A DNA stretch of 36,502 nucleotides from positions 1 through 36,502 of the forward strand of contig JALHQW010000074.1 of assembly GCA_022841745.1 (NCBI GenBank), in the 5' to 3' direction. This stretch comes from Saprospiraceae bacterium (lineage in GTDB: Bacteria > Bacteroidota > Bacteroidia > Chitinophagales > Saprospiraceae). Position 1 is the stretch's first letter; every line of letters starts with the position of its first letter. The notes below the pieces were generated by a model, which had not been told where the DNA came from, did not search any database, and saw nothing but the letters and a program-made list of their open reading frames with translations. The translations under genes were made by a program, and so were the position numbers. This document shows, piece by piece, positions 22,813-30,601 of the stretch.

Positions 22813-24042
22813 ATGACTGAAACAACGAAGAAAATCCCGATTCCCAAGTCCCTAACGGAAGGCCAGTTGCAGCCACAGGCTGAAATGTTGGCCATGAAAC
22901 CAAGCGCAGGCCGCATGACCATTGGCATTCCAAAGGCCGAAGTAATGCAAGAGAGCCGAATAGCCCTGGTGCCTTCTGCCGTAATGGCGTTGACTGGAAT
23001 GGGCTTCAACGTGCTGGTGGAGACAGGAGCAGGCGAAAAGGCCAATTACAACAACCACCGTTACTCGGAATCGGGGGCCGAGATTTGCTATGAGCGGAGC
23101 AAGGTTTTTCAGTCGAACGTCCTACTTATGGTAGCTCCGCCAACCATGGAAGAGATTGCCATGTTCCACCCGAACCAATTCATCATATCGCCCCTTCACA
23201 TTCCTGCGCTGACCGACGAGTTCGTGCGCAAAATCCTTGAAAAGCGGGTGATTTCGATGGCCATGGAATATATCAAGGACGAAAACGGCACTTTCCCCCT
23301 TGTGCGGGTGATGAGCGAGCTGGCGGGCATCAGCGTTATGCTATCGGCTGCCGAGTTGATGACAAGCACGGGCGGTGGCAAGGGCGTCCTGTTGGGTGGC
23401 ATAGCGGGTGTGCCTTCGGCAAAGGTGGTGGTGCTGGGCGCAGGCATCGTGGGCGAATCGGCGACAAGGGTAGCGCTCGGCCTCGGTGCTGATGTGCGGG
23501 TATTCGACAACGATGTTTACAAGTTGATGCGGCTCCAGCGGCACGTTGGCCAGAAACTGAACACCTCCACGCTCAACCCGTCCCAATTGGAAAAAGAACT
23601 TATCAATGCCGACGTGGTCATTGGGGCCGTGCATTCGAAAACGGGGCGTTCCCCGGTCATTGTGCCGGAAAGCCTCGTGGAAAAAATGAAGCCGGGCACC
23701 GTGATCGTGGACGTGAGCATTGACCAAGGTGGCTGTTTCGAAACCTCCGAAATCACTTCGCTTGACCGACCAACTTTCGTAAAGCACGGTGTGGTGCATT
23801 ATTGTGTGCCGAATGTCGCCTCGAAAGTACCCCGAACCGCCTCCATCGCCATCAGCAATATCCTGACTCCCATGCTCATCAACGCTGACAATAGTGGAGG
23901 TTTGGACGAACTGCTCTTCGAAAACTATGGCCTCCGCAACGGCGTCTATGCCTATAAAGGCCGCCTGACCAACGCCTATATGGGCAGGCGTTTTGGCATC
24001 AAGCACACCGACTTGGGCCTTCTGATGGCAAGCCGATCATAG
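22813..24042 (+). CDS. ald: Alanine dehydrogenase family protein (divergent active site)
   Basis: A 409-residue homologue of alanine dehydrogenase and the transhydrogenase alpha subunit. It has the N-terminal AlaDh/PNT domain (MTIGIPKAEVMQESRIALVPSAV from residue 35), the Rossmann motif GAGIVGESATRVALGLGADVRVFD, and IVDVSIDQGGCFET. The family enzyme oxidises alanine to pyruvate and ammonia with NAD+. Against M. tuberculosis Ald, His96 (here His129, LHIP) and Asp270 (IDQGG) are kept, but catalytic Lys75 aligns without gaps to Ala108 (LMVAPPT in place of VKVKEP). It also has a 34-residue N-terminal extension. Activity as an alanine dehydrogenase is therefore uncertain. It follows tsaE closely. 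The stop (24040-24042) leads into a short GGATTA-type array. Confidence 0.85.
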   Translation: MTETTKKIPIPKSLTEGQLQPQAEMLAMKPSAGRMTIGIPKAEVMQESRIALVPSAVMALTGMGFNVLVETGAGEKANYNNHRYSESGAEICYERSKVFQSNVLLMVAPPTMEEIAMFHPNQFIISPLHIPALTDEFVRKILEKRVISMAMEYIKDENGTFPLVRVMSELAGISVMLSAAELMTSTGGGKGVLLGGIAGVPSAKVVVLGAGIVGESATRVALGLGADVRVFDNDVYKLMRLQRHVGQKLNTSTLNPSQLEKELINADVVIGAVHSKTGRSPVIVPESLVEKMKPGTVIVDVSIDQGGCFETSEITSLDRPTFVKHGVVHYCVPNVASKVPRTASIAISNILTPMLINADNSGGLDELLFENYGLRNGVYAYKGRLTNAYMGRRFGIKHTDLGLLMASRS

Positions 24043-24064
24043 GGATTACGGATTGGGATTAGGA
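24041..24064 (+). repeat. Short GGGATTA-type array at the ald stop codon
   Basis: Units GGGATTA, CGGATTG and GGATTAGG begin inside the stop codon context. A related run (attgcggattgcgggttgcg) lies at 24211-24230. Confidence 0.45.
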
Positions 24065-24095
24065 GTTTTAAGAAAAGTTTGACGAAGTTTTTTTG

Positions 24096-24192
24096 ACACA
24101 GAGAGACGCAGATTTTTTATGATTTTTTATTTTTCCCCCACCTTCGGTGGAATGGGCCTATTGCTGGAACATAGAAATCTTTGCATCTGTGT
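24096..24192. repeat. Degenerate palindromic element between ald and trxA
   Basis: The outer segments ACACAGAGAGACGCAGATTT (24096-24115) and AAATCTTTGCATCTGTGT (24175-24192) are imperfect inverted copies. Between them are a tandem GATTTTTTAT pair (24111-24130) and a CCACC-TTC-GGTGG hairpin (24138-24150). No gene is seen in the 299-bp gap 24043-24341. Confidence 0.5.
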
Positions 24193-24272
24193 ATTTTCTG
24201 AACACCCCTAATTGCGGATTGCGGGTTGCGAATAAGTTTCGAATTTAATGGCAGCGGGAAACAGGAAAATGG

Positions 24273-24307
24273 AAAGCCCTGTTGCAAACGAATTGCAACA
24301 GGGCTTT
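24273..24307. terminator. Bidirectional terminator hairpin, trxA side
   Basis: A perfect 15-bp stem (24273-24287 with 24293-24307) around a 5-nt loop, with A/T runs on its outer ends. It lies 34 bp after the trxA stop on the minus strand. Confidence 0.8.
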
Positions 24308-24341
24308 TGTATAGTGTTGATAAACAATTGCTTACAACAAA

Positions 24342-24665
24342 TCAGGCGGCAAGTTGTGCCTCGATTTTTTGTGCAAGCACAGCTTGGGTGGTAAGCCCAA
24401 CATGCTTGTCAACGAGCTGGCCGCCCTTGAAAATGAGTATGGTCGGAATGGAGCGCACCCCAAATTCAACGGGAATTTCAGAATTCTCGTCCACGTTTAC
24501 TTTGCCGATGAGTGCCTTTCCATCATATTCAGTCGAAAGTTTATCTATGATGGGGCTGATCATCCGGCAGGGGCCACACCACTCGGCCCAAAAGTCAAGC
24601 ACGGCAACGCCTTCGTTGTCCCTTACTTTTTCTTTAAAGTTTGAATCAGTTATTTCAAAAGCCAT
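24342..24665 (-). CDS. trxA: Thioredoxin
   Basis: A 107-residue cytoplasmic thiol-disulfide reductant with the redox motif WCGPC (Cys30, Cys33) in VLDFWAEWCGPCRMISPIIDKL, the buried Asp in VLDF, and the cis-proline loop RSIPTILIF. Length is that of a classical thioredoxin. I chose ATG 24665 (MAFEITDSNF); the frame is open 18 codons upstream with no thioredoxin homology. The promoter is predicted at 24737-24764 and a strong terminator hairpin follows. It is a single-gene unit. Confidence 0.96.
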   Translation of the reverse strand: MAFEITDSNFKEKVRDNEGVAVLDFWAEWCGPCRMISPIIDKLSTEYDGKALIGKVNVDENSEIPVEFGVRSIPTILIFKGGQLVDKHVGLTTQAVLAQKIEAQLAA

Positions 24666-24736
24666 TTTGAAAAATTTAGACGTTAGTGAAAAATTGAACA
24701 GTGGATGAAGTAACACCACAGTCTTTGAAAATGTTG

Positions 24737-24764
24737 CAAAGGTAAACGTATTGGGAAAATCAAA
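24737..24764 (-). promoter_or_regulatory. Predicted Bacteroidota-type promoter for trxA
   Basis: On the minus strand, TTTG (24764-24761) and TACCTTTG (24744-24737) are 16 nt apart, the same geometry as at ilvE. The start codon is about 70 nt downstream. Confidence 0.6.
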
Positions 24765-24804
24765 CCTGAACTACATGGACTGGATGGAATATCTCCTAAA
24801 AGAT

Positions 24805-24812
24805 TACCTTTG
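24805..24812 (+). promoter_or_regulatory. Candidate -7 element upstream of the Lrp gene
   Basis: TACCTTTG followed by CAGCC, the same octamer context as at 16221. It would give the lrp gene a leader of about 200 nt. No clear -33 element is seen. Confidence 0.35.
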
Positions 24813-24947
24813 CAGCCTATTTGAAAAATCGCCTTATCTTCCGTCAACGCAAGTAATTTCCATCACCTCCTTTTCCCGAATTTTATTCAACTACCGACCC
24901 CGACAAGGGTAATAACTGAAATTAATAAAGGTTTTTTGCAAAATTTT

Positions 24948-24978
24948 TTGCAGAATATTCCACAAGTTCATATCTTGC
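24948..24978 (+). promoter_or_regulatory. Candidate proximal promoter for the Lrp gene
   Basis: TTG (24948-24950), 20 nt, then TATCTTGC (24971-24978), a near match to TAnnTTTG. The start codon is 42 nt downstream. Apart from this and the two other promoter-like sites, the 355-bp gap 24666-25020 holds nothing I can identify. Confidence 0.4.
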
Positions 24979-25020
24979 GCCGATTTTTAAAAAATCCTTA
25001 TATCTAAATCAAAATTTAAA

Positions 25021-25494
25021 ATGGCAGATAAACTTGACCGTACCGATTTGAAGATTTTGAAAATTCTTCAAGAAAATTGCAAAATAACAAACCTTGACCT
25101 TTCCAAGAAGATTGGCCTGTCACCTGCGCCAACGCTTGAGCGTGTGAAAAAACTCGAAACCGTTGGCTACATCGAGAGCTACCACGCCCAGATTAACCCG
25201 CAGAGCATTGGTTTGAACGTACAGACTTTCGTTCAGGTATCCCTCGCTTGGCAAAAGGAGAACGCTTTGAACAACTTCCTTGAGAAAATCAAGGCCATTG
25301 ATGAAATCGTTGAGTGCTATATCATCACTGGCGAGGCTGATTTCCTCATCAAGATCGTTTGCAAGGACATCCCTTCCTACGAGCAACTCCTGTTCAAGAC
25401 ACTTTCTCAAATCGAGGAAATCGAGCGTTTGAAAACGCTCATGACCCTCTCCACCGTGAAGAACTCAAAGATTCTTCCCTACGACTACGAATAA
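25021..25494 (+). CDS. Lrp/AsnC family transcriptional regulator
   Basis: A 157-residue DNA-binding regulator that responds to amino acids in related proteins. The N-terminal winged helix-turn-helix (about 5-55) reads LDRTDLKILKILQENCKITNLDLSKKIGLSPAPTLERVKKLE in outline; the C-terminal RAM effector/oligomerisation domain (about 70-150) has VECYIITGEADFLIKIVCKD. Full length and complete. Single-gene unit with a terminator at 25591. Target genes cannot be told from the window; its closest neighbours are trxA (divergent) and a TraB-family gene. Confidence 0.93.
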   Translation: MADKLDRTDLKILKILQENCKITNLDLSKKIGLSPAPTLERVKKLETVGYIESYHAQINPQSIGLNVQTFVQVSLAWQKENALNNFLEKIKAIDEIVECYIITGEADFLIKIVCKDIPSYEQLLFKTLSQIEEIERLKTLMTLSTVKNSKILPYDYE

Positions 25495-25507
25495 TTAGTC
25501 GGAATGC

Positions 25508-25540
25508 TGGATGCTAGATACTGGATGCTAGATACTGGTT
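25508..25540 (+). repeat. 7-bp tandem array after the Lrp gene (left of an inverted pair)
   Basis: Alternating GGATGCT and AGATACT units beginning 13 bp after the Lrp stop codon. The inverted partner array is at 25628-25682. Confidence 0.7.
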
Positions 25541-25590
25541 ATCCGAAACCAGATTTTTGCAACCAGCACTATAGGAAAAAGTCTTATCGA

Positions 25591-25626
25591 ATGGCCGGAC
25601 AGCATATAAGTTGTCTGGCCATTTTT
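25591..25626 (+). terminator. Intrinsic terminator after the Lrp gene
   Basis: ATGGCCGGACA (25591-25601) pairs with TGTCTGGCCAT (25612-25622), with one G-U pair, followed by TTTTT. It lies between the two inverted arrays. Confidence 0.75.
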
Positions 25627-25627
25627 C

Positions 25628-25682
25628 AATCCAGCATCCCCCGCAAGTGCAAGCAGTATCCAGCATCCAGCATCCAGCATCC
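25628..25682 (-). repeat. 7-bp tandem array abutting the TraB-family start codon
   Basis: CAGCATC / CAGTATC units run up to the base before ATG 25683 and thus form the whole near-start leader of that gene. Confidence 0.7.
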
Positions 25683-26474
25683 ATGCACCACAACAGCCTG
25701 ATTTGGAAAATAGAAGGCGAGTCACTCCCCTCCCCTTCTTACGTTTTTGGCACCATGCACGTGCGTGACCGCCGGGCGTTCAGGCAACTGACGCTTGTCC
25801 ATGAAAAAATGGCGGCTTGCGAAGGTTATGCCGCAGAGTTTCACTTGGATGAAAGCATGGGGCAAGCGGAAGCGAACGCCATGCAACTGCCAACAGGAAA
25901 AGCCCTCAGTAGCTTTTTCCCTGCAAAGGAACTCAAGCGCTACCGCAACCTGCTGTTGAAAAGCACAGGTCTTGACTTGGCCAATTTCGAGAAAGTGCTG
26001 CCTTTTGTCGTGTTGAACCTCGCCACGGAGCACCTCCTCGCCAAAGACATGCCCGAACCACTAGACCAACACCTTTGGAACCATGCAAAACTGGCCGGGA
26101 AATCACTGTACGGCATAGAGACTTTTCAGGAACAGATGTCCGTGCTGGCGCAAATCCCGCTTGAAACGCAAGTGAAGATGCTCAGTGGCCTCTGTGCCAA
26201 TATCAGCAAGTTCCGGCACTACCTGCGACGATTGGCCGAGCATTACGAAGCCAGCGAACTACAGCAACTCTATAAAATGGTGAAACGAAATACAAAGGAC
26301 CTCCGTCCTTTGATGTTGTACCATCGAAACGAGGTAATGGCGGAACGCATCGCAGCCTTGACCCAACAGCAATCGGTATTCATTTCGATAGGGGCCGCAC
26401 ACTTGAGCGGGGGGAAGGGCGTGCTGCGGCTGTTGAAGAAAAAGGGATTGTCAATATCGCCAGTAAAGGCATAA
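25683..26474 (+). CDS. TraB/GumN family protein
   Basis: A 263-residue member of the TraB/GumN (Tiki-like) superfamily, some members of which are metal-dependent proteases. Family motifs are the N-terminal GTMHVRD (GxxH, about residues 23-29) and the C-terminal VFISIGAAHLSGGKGVLRLLKKKG (GAAHL). Conserved Glu residues occur in YAAEFHLDES and YGIETFQEQ. No signal peptide is seen, unlike many GumN proteins. I chose ATG 25683 (MHHNSLIWKIEG); upstream in-frame codons are all array sequence. Its stop faces the RDD gene with a 4-bp gap between convergent genes. The physiological substrate is unknown. Confidence 0.87.
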   Translation: MHHNSLIWKIEGESLPSPSYVFGTMHVRDRRAFRQLTLVHEKMAACEGYAAEFHLDESMGQAEANAMQLPTGKALSSFFPAKELKRYRNLLLKSTGLDLANFEKVLPFVVLNLATEHLLAKDMPEPLDQHLWNHAKLAGKSLYGIETFQEQMSVLAQIPLETQVKMLSGLCANISKFRHYLRRLAEHYEASELQQLYKMVKRNTKDLRPLMLYHRNEVMAERIAALTQQQSVFISIGAAHLSGGKGVLRLLKKKGLSISPVKA

Positions 26475-26478
26475 CTGA

Positions 26479-26949
26479 TTAAACGAACCGCTTCTTGCTC
26501 ACCTCAATCACCTTGGTGCCCGACCAATCGTCGTGCCACCCATTGTCTCCCAGAAAAGAAAACGCATCGAAAGGAACAAAACGGCAAGCCGTACGCTTTA
26601 AGGTAACTGAAAAATCGGGCACCCTACCATACTCATCCACGACACGGGTCTTGGTAATCAGCTTACCAATCGTCCTTCCTCTCATTAACGACTCGGACAA
26701 TAAGTAGTAAACAAACATGAACAAAGCCGTCAACAAGTAGTCTTGGAAGCGGTTGATATTGGCCATTGAATTCAATATATCCGGGCCAATAATCATTGCC
26801 ACCAGCATGGATAGCGCAAAAAAGATAATATAAAAGGCAATCCGGTCAATGATGAAATTGGCGAACCGCTTGCCACGGGAGGCGAGAATCAGTTCTTCGT
26901 TTTCTTCTTCTTGGAACGGCTGGTCAAGGATTTGATCGTTGTTTTCCAT
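26479..26949 (-). CDS. RDD family membrane protein
   Basis: A 156-residue inner-membrane protein of the RDD family (transport-like, function mostly unknown). After an acidic N terminus (EEENEELILASRGKRFANFIIDRIAF) come three predicted membrane segments: about 35-55 (FYIIFFALSMLVAMIIG), 70-90 (YLLTALFMFVYYLLSES), and a weaker one near RTACRFVPFDAFSFL. The RDD signature arginine and aspartates are in RFANFIIDR, with MRGRTIGKLITKTRVVDEYG following. It is downstream of DUF5683 on the same strand (126-bp gap) and may be the last gene of the par cluster. Confidence 0.87.
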   Translation of the reverse strand: MENNDQILDQPFQEEENEELILASRGKRFANFIIDRIAFYIIFFALSMLVAMIIGPDILNSMANINRFQDYLLTALFMFVYYLLSESLMRGRTIGKLITKTRVVDEYGRVPDFSVTLKRTACRFVPFDAFSFLGDNGWHDDWSGTKVIEVSKKRFV

Positions 26950-27074
26950 AAACAGGGTTTGATAAATTGCTCAATACGAAGTATCCATCGAATTGTTTGA
27001 AATCATGCAAGAACACGGAATAACAAAACTGATACTTGCGAGTATTACCACCTGTTTCAATCAAAAATCACTTG

Positions 27075-27782
27075 TTAATCCCCAAACGTAAACGCCACGC
27101 CAACACCCATCGCCGGGTATTGCGATGCATAGGACTGCTCCAAGGATGGCTTAAAGTGAAAACTAAGGTCGTCGCTCACATCAAAGGTCTTCAGGTGGCA
27201 GTCCACGAACGCCTCCGCCGTTTGAAAGATGTGCAGGATGAAAATGCCGATATAGGAAAGCTGCCGCCGTTTGTCGAACTGGTCACGCAACCGCCTGAGG
27301 TCGCCATTGTCGTAACCCAGCGGCTCGAATTCATGGGGCTTGCCTTTGACGGAAAGTTCGTAGGCATTCTTGAGCCGCTTGTATCTGTTTGTGTTCCAAT
27401 CCACAGAATAAATCAGTGCCGCATAGCCGCCCCAGACGATGGGTGCCTTCCACCAGCGCCGGTTGTAAATTTGACCGCCCGCCGGAAAAACAAGGGAAGC
27501 ATAGAGTGCCTTGTTCGGATTCGGGTAGTCCGACTTGAAAAAACGGTGGACGAAGCCCCTTCTCTCCACTTTTACAGCATCAATTTTGGTAGTATCGGCT
27601 AAGGCGAGCGGGTCGTTGGGGTTTAATGGAGCCGTTTCGGAGAGGCTGTCCGTTGGAATTGTATCTTGCTGAACAGCAGGCAATTGGAAGGTGGTTGCGA
27701 CCGAATCGGGCGCTTGTGCTTTGCAATGGGTCAATGCTAAAAGCACTATTATCAGGGATAAAAATAGCTTGTTTTTCATCAA
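27075..27782 (-). CDS. DUF5683 domain-containing exported protein
   Basis: A 235-residue envelope protein with an N-terminal signal sequence (MMKNKLFLSLIIVLLALTHCKAQA) and a disordered Pro/Thr/Asp-rich linker. The DUF5683 domain starts near residue 85 (SDYPNPNKALYASLVFPAGGQIYNRRWWKAPIVWGGYAALIYSVDWN) and runs to the C-terminal YPAMGVGVAFTF. LTHC is not a proper lipobox, so it is probably a membrane-tethered or periplasmic protein. It is typically found with parAB in Bacteroidota, as here (about 100 bp after parB across an array). Function unknown; a link between chromosome segregation and the envelope is only inferred from context. Confidence 0.85.
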   Translation of the reverse strand: MMKNKLFLSLIIVLLALTHCKAQAPDSVATTFQLPAVQQDTIPTDSLSETAPLNPNDPLALADTTKIDAVKVERRGFVHRFFKSDYPNPNKALYASLVFPAGGQIYNRRWWKAPIVWGGYAALIYSVDWNTNRYKRLKNAYELSVKGKPHEFEPLGYDNGDLRRLRDQFDKRRQLSYIGIFILHIFQTAEAFVDCHLKTFDVSDDLSFHFKPSLEQSYASQYPAMGVGVAFTFGD

Positions 27783-27854
27783 AAATAAACGCCAGCCTGA
27801 ATAGGAGCCACTACCGATTTGCCAAGCATTAACAGCTGGACACGCTCAAGACTA

Positions 27855-27888
27855 CCCATATCTTCATACCTCATACCTCCACACCTCA
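27855..27888 (-). repeat. 8-bp tandem array at the parB stop codon
   Basis: On the minus strand the parB TGA is the first part of GAGGTGTG / GAGGTATG units. The unit resembles the 2821-2860 array. Confidence 0.6.
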
Positions 27889-28782
27889 GTTTTTTTCCAA
27901 CAAGTCCAGCAGTCGGTTCAAATCCTTGGTAGAGGTGAATGGAATGGCAATCTGTCCAGCGCCATTGGCCTTCACCTTCAGGGCCACCTTTGCACCGAGG
28001 CGGGTGCGGAGCGAGTCCTGCACGTTCTGGTAGTCGGCACCGAGCTTGGGCTTGGCGGGCTTGGGCTTTTTGTCCTCGTTGTAGTGGCGAATGAGGTCTT
28101 CGGTTTCCCGCACCGATAGCTTGTCGGCGATGATGCTCTTGAAAATAGAGTGCTGCATTGCAAAATCGCTGATGCCGAGCAGCGCACGGGCATGGCCCAT
28201 GCTGATGCTTTCACCCTTCAACCCCTTCTGGATGTCAGGCGGCAGCTTGAGCAGTCGCAGGAAATTGGACACGGTACTGCGCTTCTTGCCTACCCGATCG
28301 CTGAGGTTATCGTGTGTAAGGCTGCACTCGTCTATGAGGCGTTGGTAGGTAATGGCCACCTCTATGGCGTTCAGGTCTTCCCGCTGGATGTTCTCCACGA
28401 GCGCCATTTCAATCATCTCTTGGTCATTCGCCAAGCGGATATAGGCTGGCACCTCCGTAAAACCTGCCAGTTTCGAAGCCCGCATACGCCGCTCACCGGA
28501 AATGAGCTGGTACTGCTTGTCGGCCAGGCGGCGCACGGTGATAGGCTGGATGAGGCCATGCACTTTCAGCGATTCGGCCAGTTCGGCCAAGGCCTCCGGG
28601 TCGAAGTCAACACGGGGCTGAAAGGGGTTCACCTCGATTTCAGTCAACGGAATCATCGCCACAGTATGCGTCAGTTCCCGCACCACCTCCACCTGCTTTT
28701 CGTGCGATTGCGCTTCGATATTTGTCAACAACGCCCTGACTCCGAGGCCGAGGGCTGCTTTTTTTGCTACTTGTTTTGCCAT
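27886..28782 (-). CDS. parB: Chromosome partitioning protein ParB
   Basis: A 298-residue DNA-binding CTPase that loads at parS sites and spreads to form the partition complex acted on by ParA. The N-terminal CTPase/ParB domain has IEVNPFQPRVDFD, the CTP motif GERRMRASKLAG, and LVENIQREDLN. A central HTH (KKRSTVSNFLRLLKLP, about 165-180) contacts parS. The C-terminal dimerisation domain ends IPFTSTKDLNRLLDLLEKN. Complete and of usual length. It follows parA by 69 bp, all of it a 7-bp array. I did not notice a canonical parS site in this window. Confidence 0.95.
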   Translation of the reverse strand: MAKQVAKKAALGLGVRALLTNIEAQSHEKQVEVVRELTHTVAMIPLTEIEVNPFQPRVDFDPEALAELAESLKVHGLIQPITVRRLADKQYQLISGERRMRASKLAGFTEVPAYIRLANDQEMIEMALVENIQREDLNAIEVAITYQRLIDECSLTHDNLSDRVGKKRSTVSNFLRLLKLPPDIQKGLKGESISMGHARALLGISDFAMQHSIFKSIIADKLSVRETEDLIRHYNEDKKPKPAKPKLGADYQNVQDSLRTRLGAKVALKVKANGAGQIAIPFTSTKDLNRLLDLLEKN

Positions 28783-28792
28783 TTTACTTTGT

Positions 28793-28868
28793 TGCTGGAT
28801 GCTGGATACTTGATGCTGGATGCCCCACGTCCACCGTCCATCGTTTATCGTTTACCGTAAGCCATCGT
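28793..28868 (-). repeat. 7-bp tandem array filling the parA-parB gap
   Basis: About ten 7-bp units in register on the minus strand, changing from GGTAAAC/GATAAAC through GGTGGAC to ATCCAGC. It begins in the last codons of parA and ends about 10 bp before the parB start. The two unit types match those at panC (16023) and near the TraB gene (25628). Confidence 0.75.
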
Positions 28869-29628
28869 TATTCCTTTTCAAAAACTCCTTCGCCAGGTTC
28901 AAAAAATTCGTTGTGCCACGGCTGCCAGCGTCGTACATGATGACGGGCTGGTGGACGTTGGGGGCCTCACTGATTTTGGCGTTTCGGTGGATGATGGTGT
29001 CGAACACCTTCTCCTTGTAAAAACTGCGCACCTCGTTCACCACCACATTGGCGAGGCGGAGGCGGCTATCATACATGGAGAGTAGGATGCCCTCTATTTC
29101 GAGCTTTTTGTTGAAGTTCTGCTTAACAGAGTTGATGGTCTGCTGCAATTTACCGAGGCCCTCCAAGGAGAAATACTCGCACTGCACAGGGATGATAACC
29201 GAATCGGCGGCGCTGAGGGCATTCAGCGTGATGATGCCAAGTGAGGGCAGACAGTCAATTAGTACATAATCGTAGCTGTCCCGCACCTTGTTCAGTACGG
29301 CCTCCAGCACGTATTCACGCCGGGGCCTCGTCACCAATTCCAGTTCAGCACCCACGAGGTCAATATGTGAGGGCAGCAGGTGCAAGTTCGGCGTCTCCGT
29401 TTCATAAATGGCCTCAGCGGGGTCGGTACCGTTCACAAGGCAGTCGTAGAGGCTGAACTCAATGGCATCTTGGAACACCCCCACGCCCGACGACGAGTTG
29501 GCCTGCGGGTCGGCGTCCACGAGCAGCACTTTTTTCTCCAGGATGGCCAGGCAGGCCGCCAGGTTAATGGCCGCCGTCGTTTTGCCAACGCCGCCTTTTT
29601 GGTTTGCTATCGCAATGATTTTTCCCAT
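28852..29628 (-). CDS. parA: Chromosome partitioning ATPase ParA
   Basis: A 258-residue Walker-type ATPase (Soj/ParA) that moves ParB-parS complexes over the nucleoid. The deviant Walker A motif KGGVGKTT is at residues 11-18; DADPQANSS and [10 protein letters not shown] (Walker B) follow. Length and order match chromosomal parA. It is the first gene of a minus-strand cluster parA-parB-DUF5683(-RDD). The last codons (NNDGLR) and stop TAA at 28854-28852 lie in the start of a 7-bp array. Upstream is the duplicated GGATTGGA repeat block (29634-29905), so its promoter must lie within or beyond that block. Confidence 0.96.
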   Translation of the reverse strand: MGKIIAIANQKGGVGKTTAAINLAACLAILEKKVLLVDADPQANSSSGVGVFQDAIEFSLYDCLVNGTDPAEAIYETETPNLHLLPSHIDLVGAELELVTRPRREYVLEAVLNKVRDSYDYVLIDCLPSLGIITLNALSAADSVIIPVQCEYFSLEGLGKLQQTINSVKQNFNKKLEIEGILLSMYDSRLRLANVVVNEVRSFYKEKVFDTIIHRNAKISEAPNVHQPVIMYDAGSRGTTNFLNLAKEFLKRNNDGLR

Positions 29629-29633
29629 TTATT

Positions 29634-29905
29634 AAGGATTGAAGGATTGGAGGATTGGAGGATTGAAGGGTTGGGGGCGTTGTTAATTCCCTCAAATCTT
29701 CTTCCTTTTACCCTTTTTACCCTTTCTACAAGGATTGGAGGATTGGAGGATTGAAGGGTTGGGGGGTTGGGGGCGTTGTTAATTCCCTCAAATCTTCTTC
29801 CTTTTACCCTTTTTATCCTTTCTAAAAGGATTGGAGAATTGAAGGATTAAAAGATTAGGGCATGCTGCCCTTCAATCCTTCACCCCTTCAATCCTTCAAT
29901 CCTTT
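29634..29905. repeat. GGATTGGA repeat block with an ~88/96-bp tandem duplication
   Basis: The copies 29643-29730 and 29731-29826 are nearly identical; the second has an extra 8 bp (TTGGGGGG) and small changes. A third partial copy starts at 29827. Each begins with GGATTGGA/GGATTGAA octads and continues with a shared ~50-bp non-repeat segment. Inverted units (CCTTCAAT) at about 29869-29905 cross into the 3' end of the UPF0173 gene. No gene is seen in 29629-29879. Confidence 0.8.
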
Positions 29906-30572
29906 CGCCAAGGGCCGGCAAAAGTAGCCTTTTCCCCTTGGCCGCAAAAGCATTTTTCGCCGCATCGTGGTCAATCACCACGGGCGGGAAGGTGTCGAAG
30001 TGGCAACCGATGATGGTATCGCACTGGATGAACTCAGCGGCAATGGCCGCATCGTCGTAGCCCATCGTGAAATTATCGCCGACTGGCAGGATGGCGAAGT
30101 CCAATTTGGGACAGGTCACGGGGATGAGTTTCATGTCCATCGTGAGGGCCGTGTCGCCAGCAAAGTAGAAGCAGCCGTCCGTGTCGTTCCAAATGACAAA
30201 ACCGCCGGGGTTGCCGCCATAAGTGCCATCGGGCAGCACACTGGAATGTGTGGCATACACGTATTTGACCCAGCCGAAGTCGAAACGGTACTTGCCGCCG
30301 TGGTTCATGCCGTGGCCATTGATGCCCTTGCCGCCGTAGTAGGTGGCGATTTCATAATTCGAGATAATGGTGGCCCCATTTTGCTTCGCAATGCGCTCGG
30401 CATCCGCCACGTGGTCGCCGTGGCCGTGCGAGAGCAGTACGTAATCCGCTTTGATTTCATCCACGTTGATGCCCGCCGCTGCCGGGTTGGGCGAGATAAA
30501 GGGGTCGAAGACCAATCGTTTGCCACCGAACTCGATTAGGAAGCTGGAATGGCCGAGGTAGGTTATGTTCAT
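29880..30572 (-). CDS. UPF0173 metal-dependent hydrolase (metallo-beta-lactamase fold)
   Basis: A 230-residue cytosolic hydrolase. It has the di-metal motif HGHGDH (in LLSHGHGDHVADAE), MNHGG, FAGDTAL, and ILPVGDNFTMG. It matches the UPF0173 / L-ascorbate-6-phosphate lactonase-like group; the substrate is unknown. I chose ATG 30572 (MNITYLGHSSFLIEFGG), the usual family start; an upstream ATG at 30611 adds 13 unrelated residues. The C terminus ...GERIEGLKG and its stop are encoded by inverted GGATTGAA repeat units, so the final residues are probably array-derived. A TACCTTTG element (30594-30601) lies 21 nt upstream of the start. Confidence 0.9.
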   Translation of the reverse strand: MNITYLGHSSFLIEFGGKRLVFDPFISPNPAAAGINVDEIKADYVLLSHGHGDHVADAERIAKQNGATIISNYEIATYYGGKGINGHGMNHGGKYRFDFGWVKYVYATHSSVLPDGTYGGNPGGFVIWNDTDGCFYFAGDTALTMDMKLIPVTCPKLDFAILPVGDNFTMGYDDAAIAAEFIQCDTIIGCHFDTFPPVVIDHDAAKNAFAAKGKRLLLPALGERIEGLKG

Positions 30573-30593
30573 ACTCAATTGTTTTTTGCGGCG

Positions 30594-30601
30594 CAAAGGT
30601 A
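30594..30601 (-). promoter_or_regulatory. Predicted -7 element for the UPF0173 gene
   Basis: TACCTTTG on the minus strand, the same octamer as at trxA. No TTG at proper spacing is seen upstream. Confidence 0.4.

Noticed and set aside
2821-29905. CRISPR arrays
   Set aside because: The tandem repeats have units of 7-8 bp without spacers and no cas genes are present.
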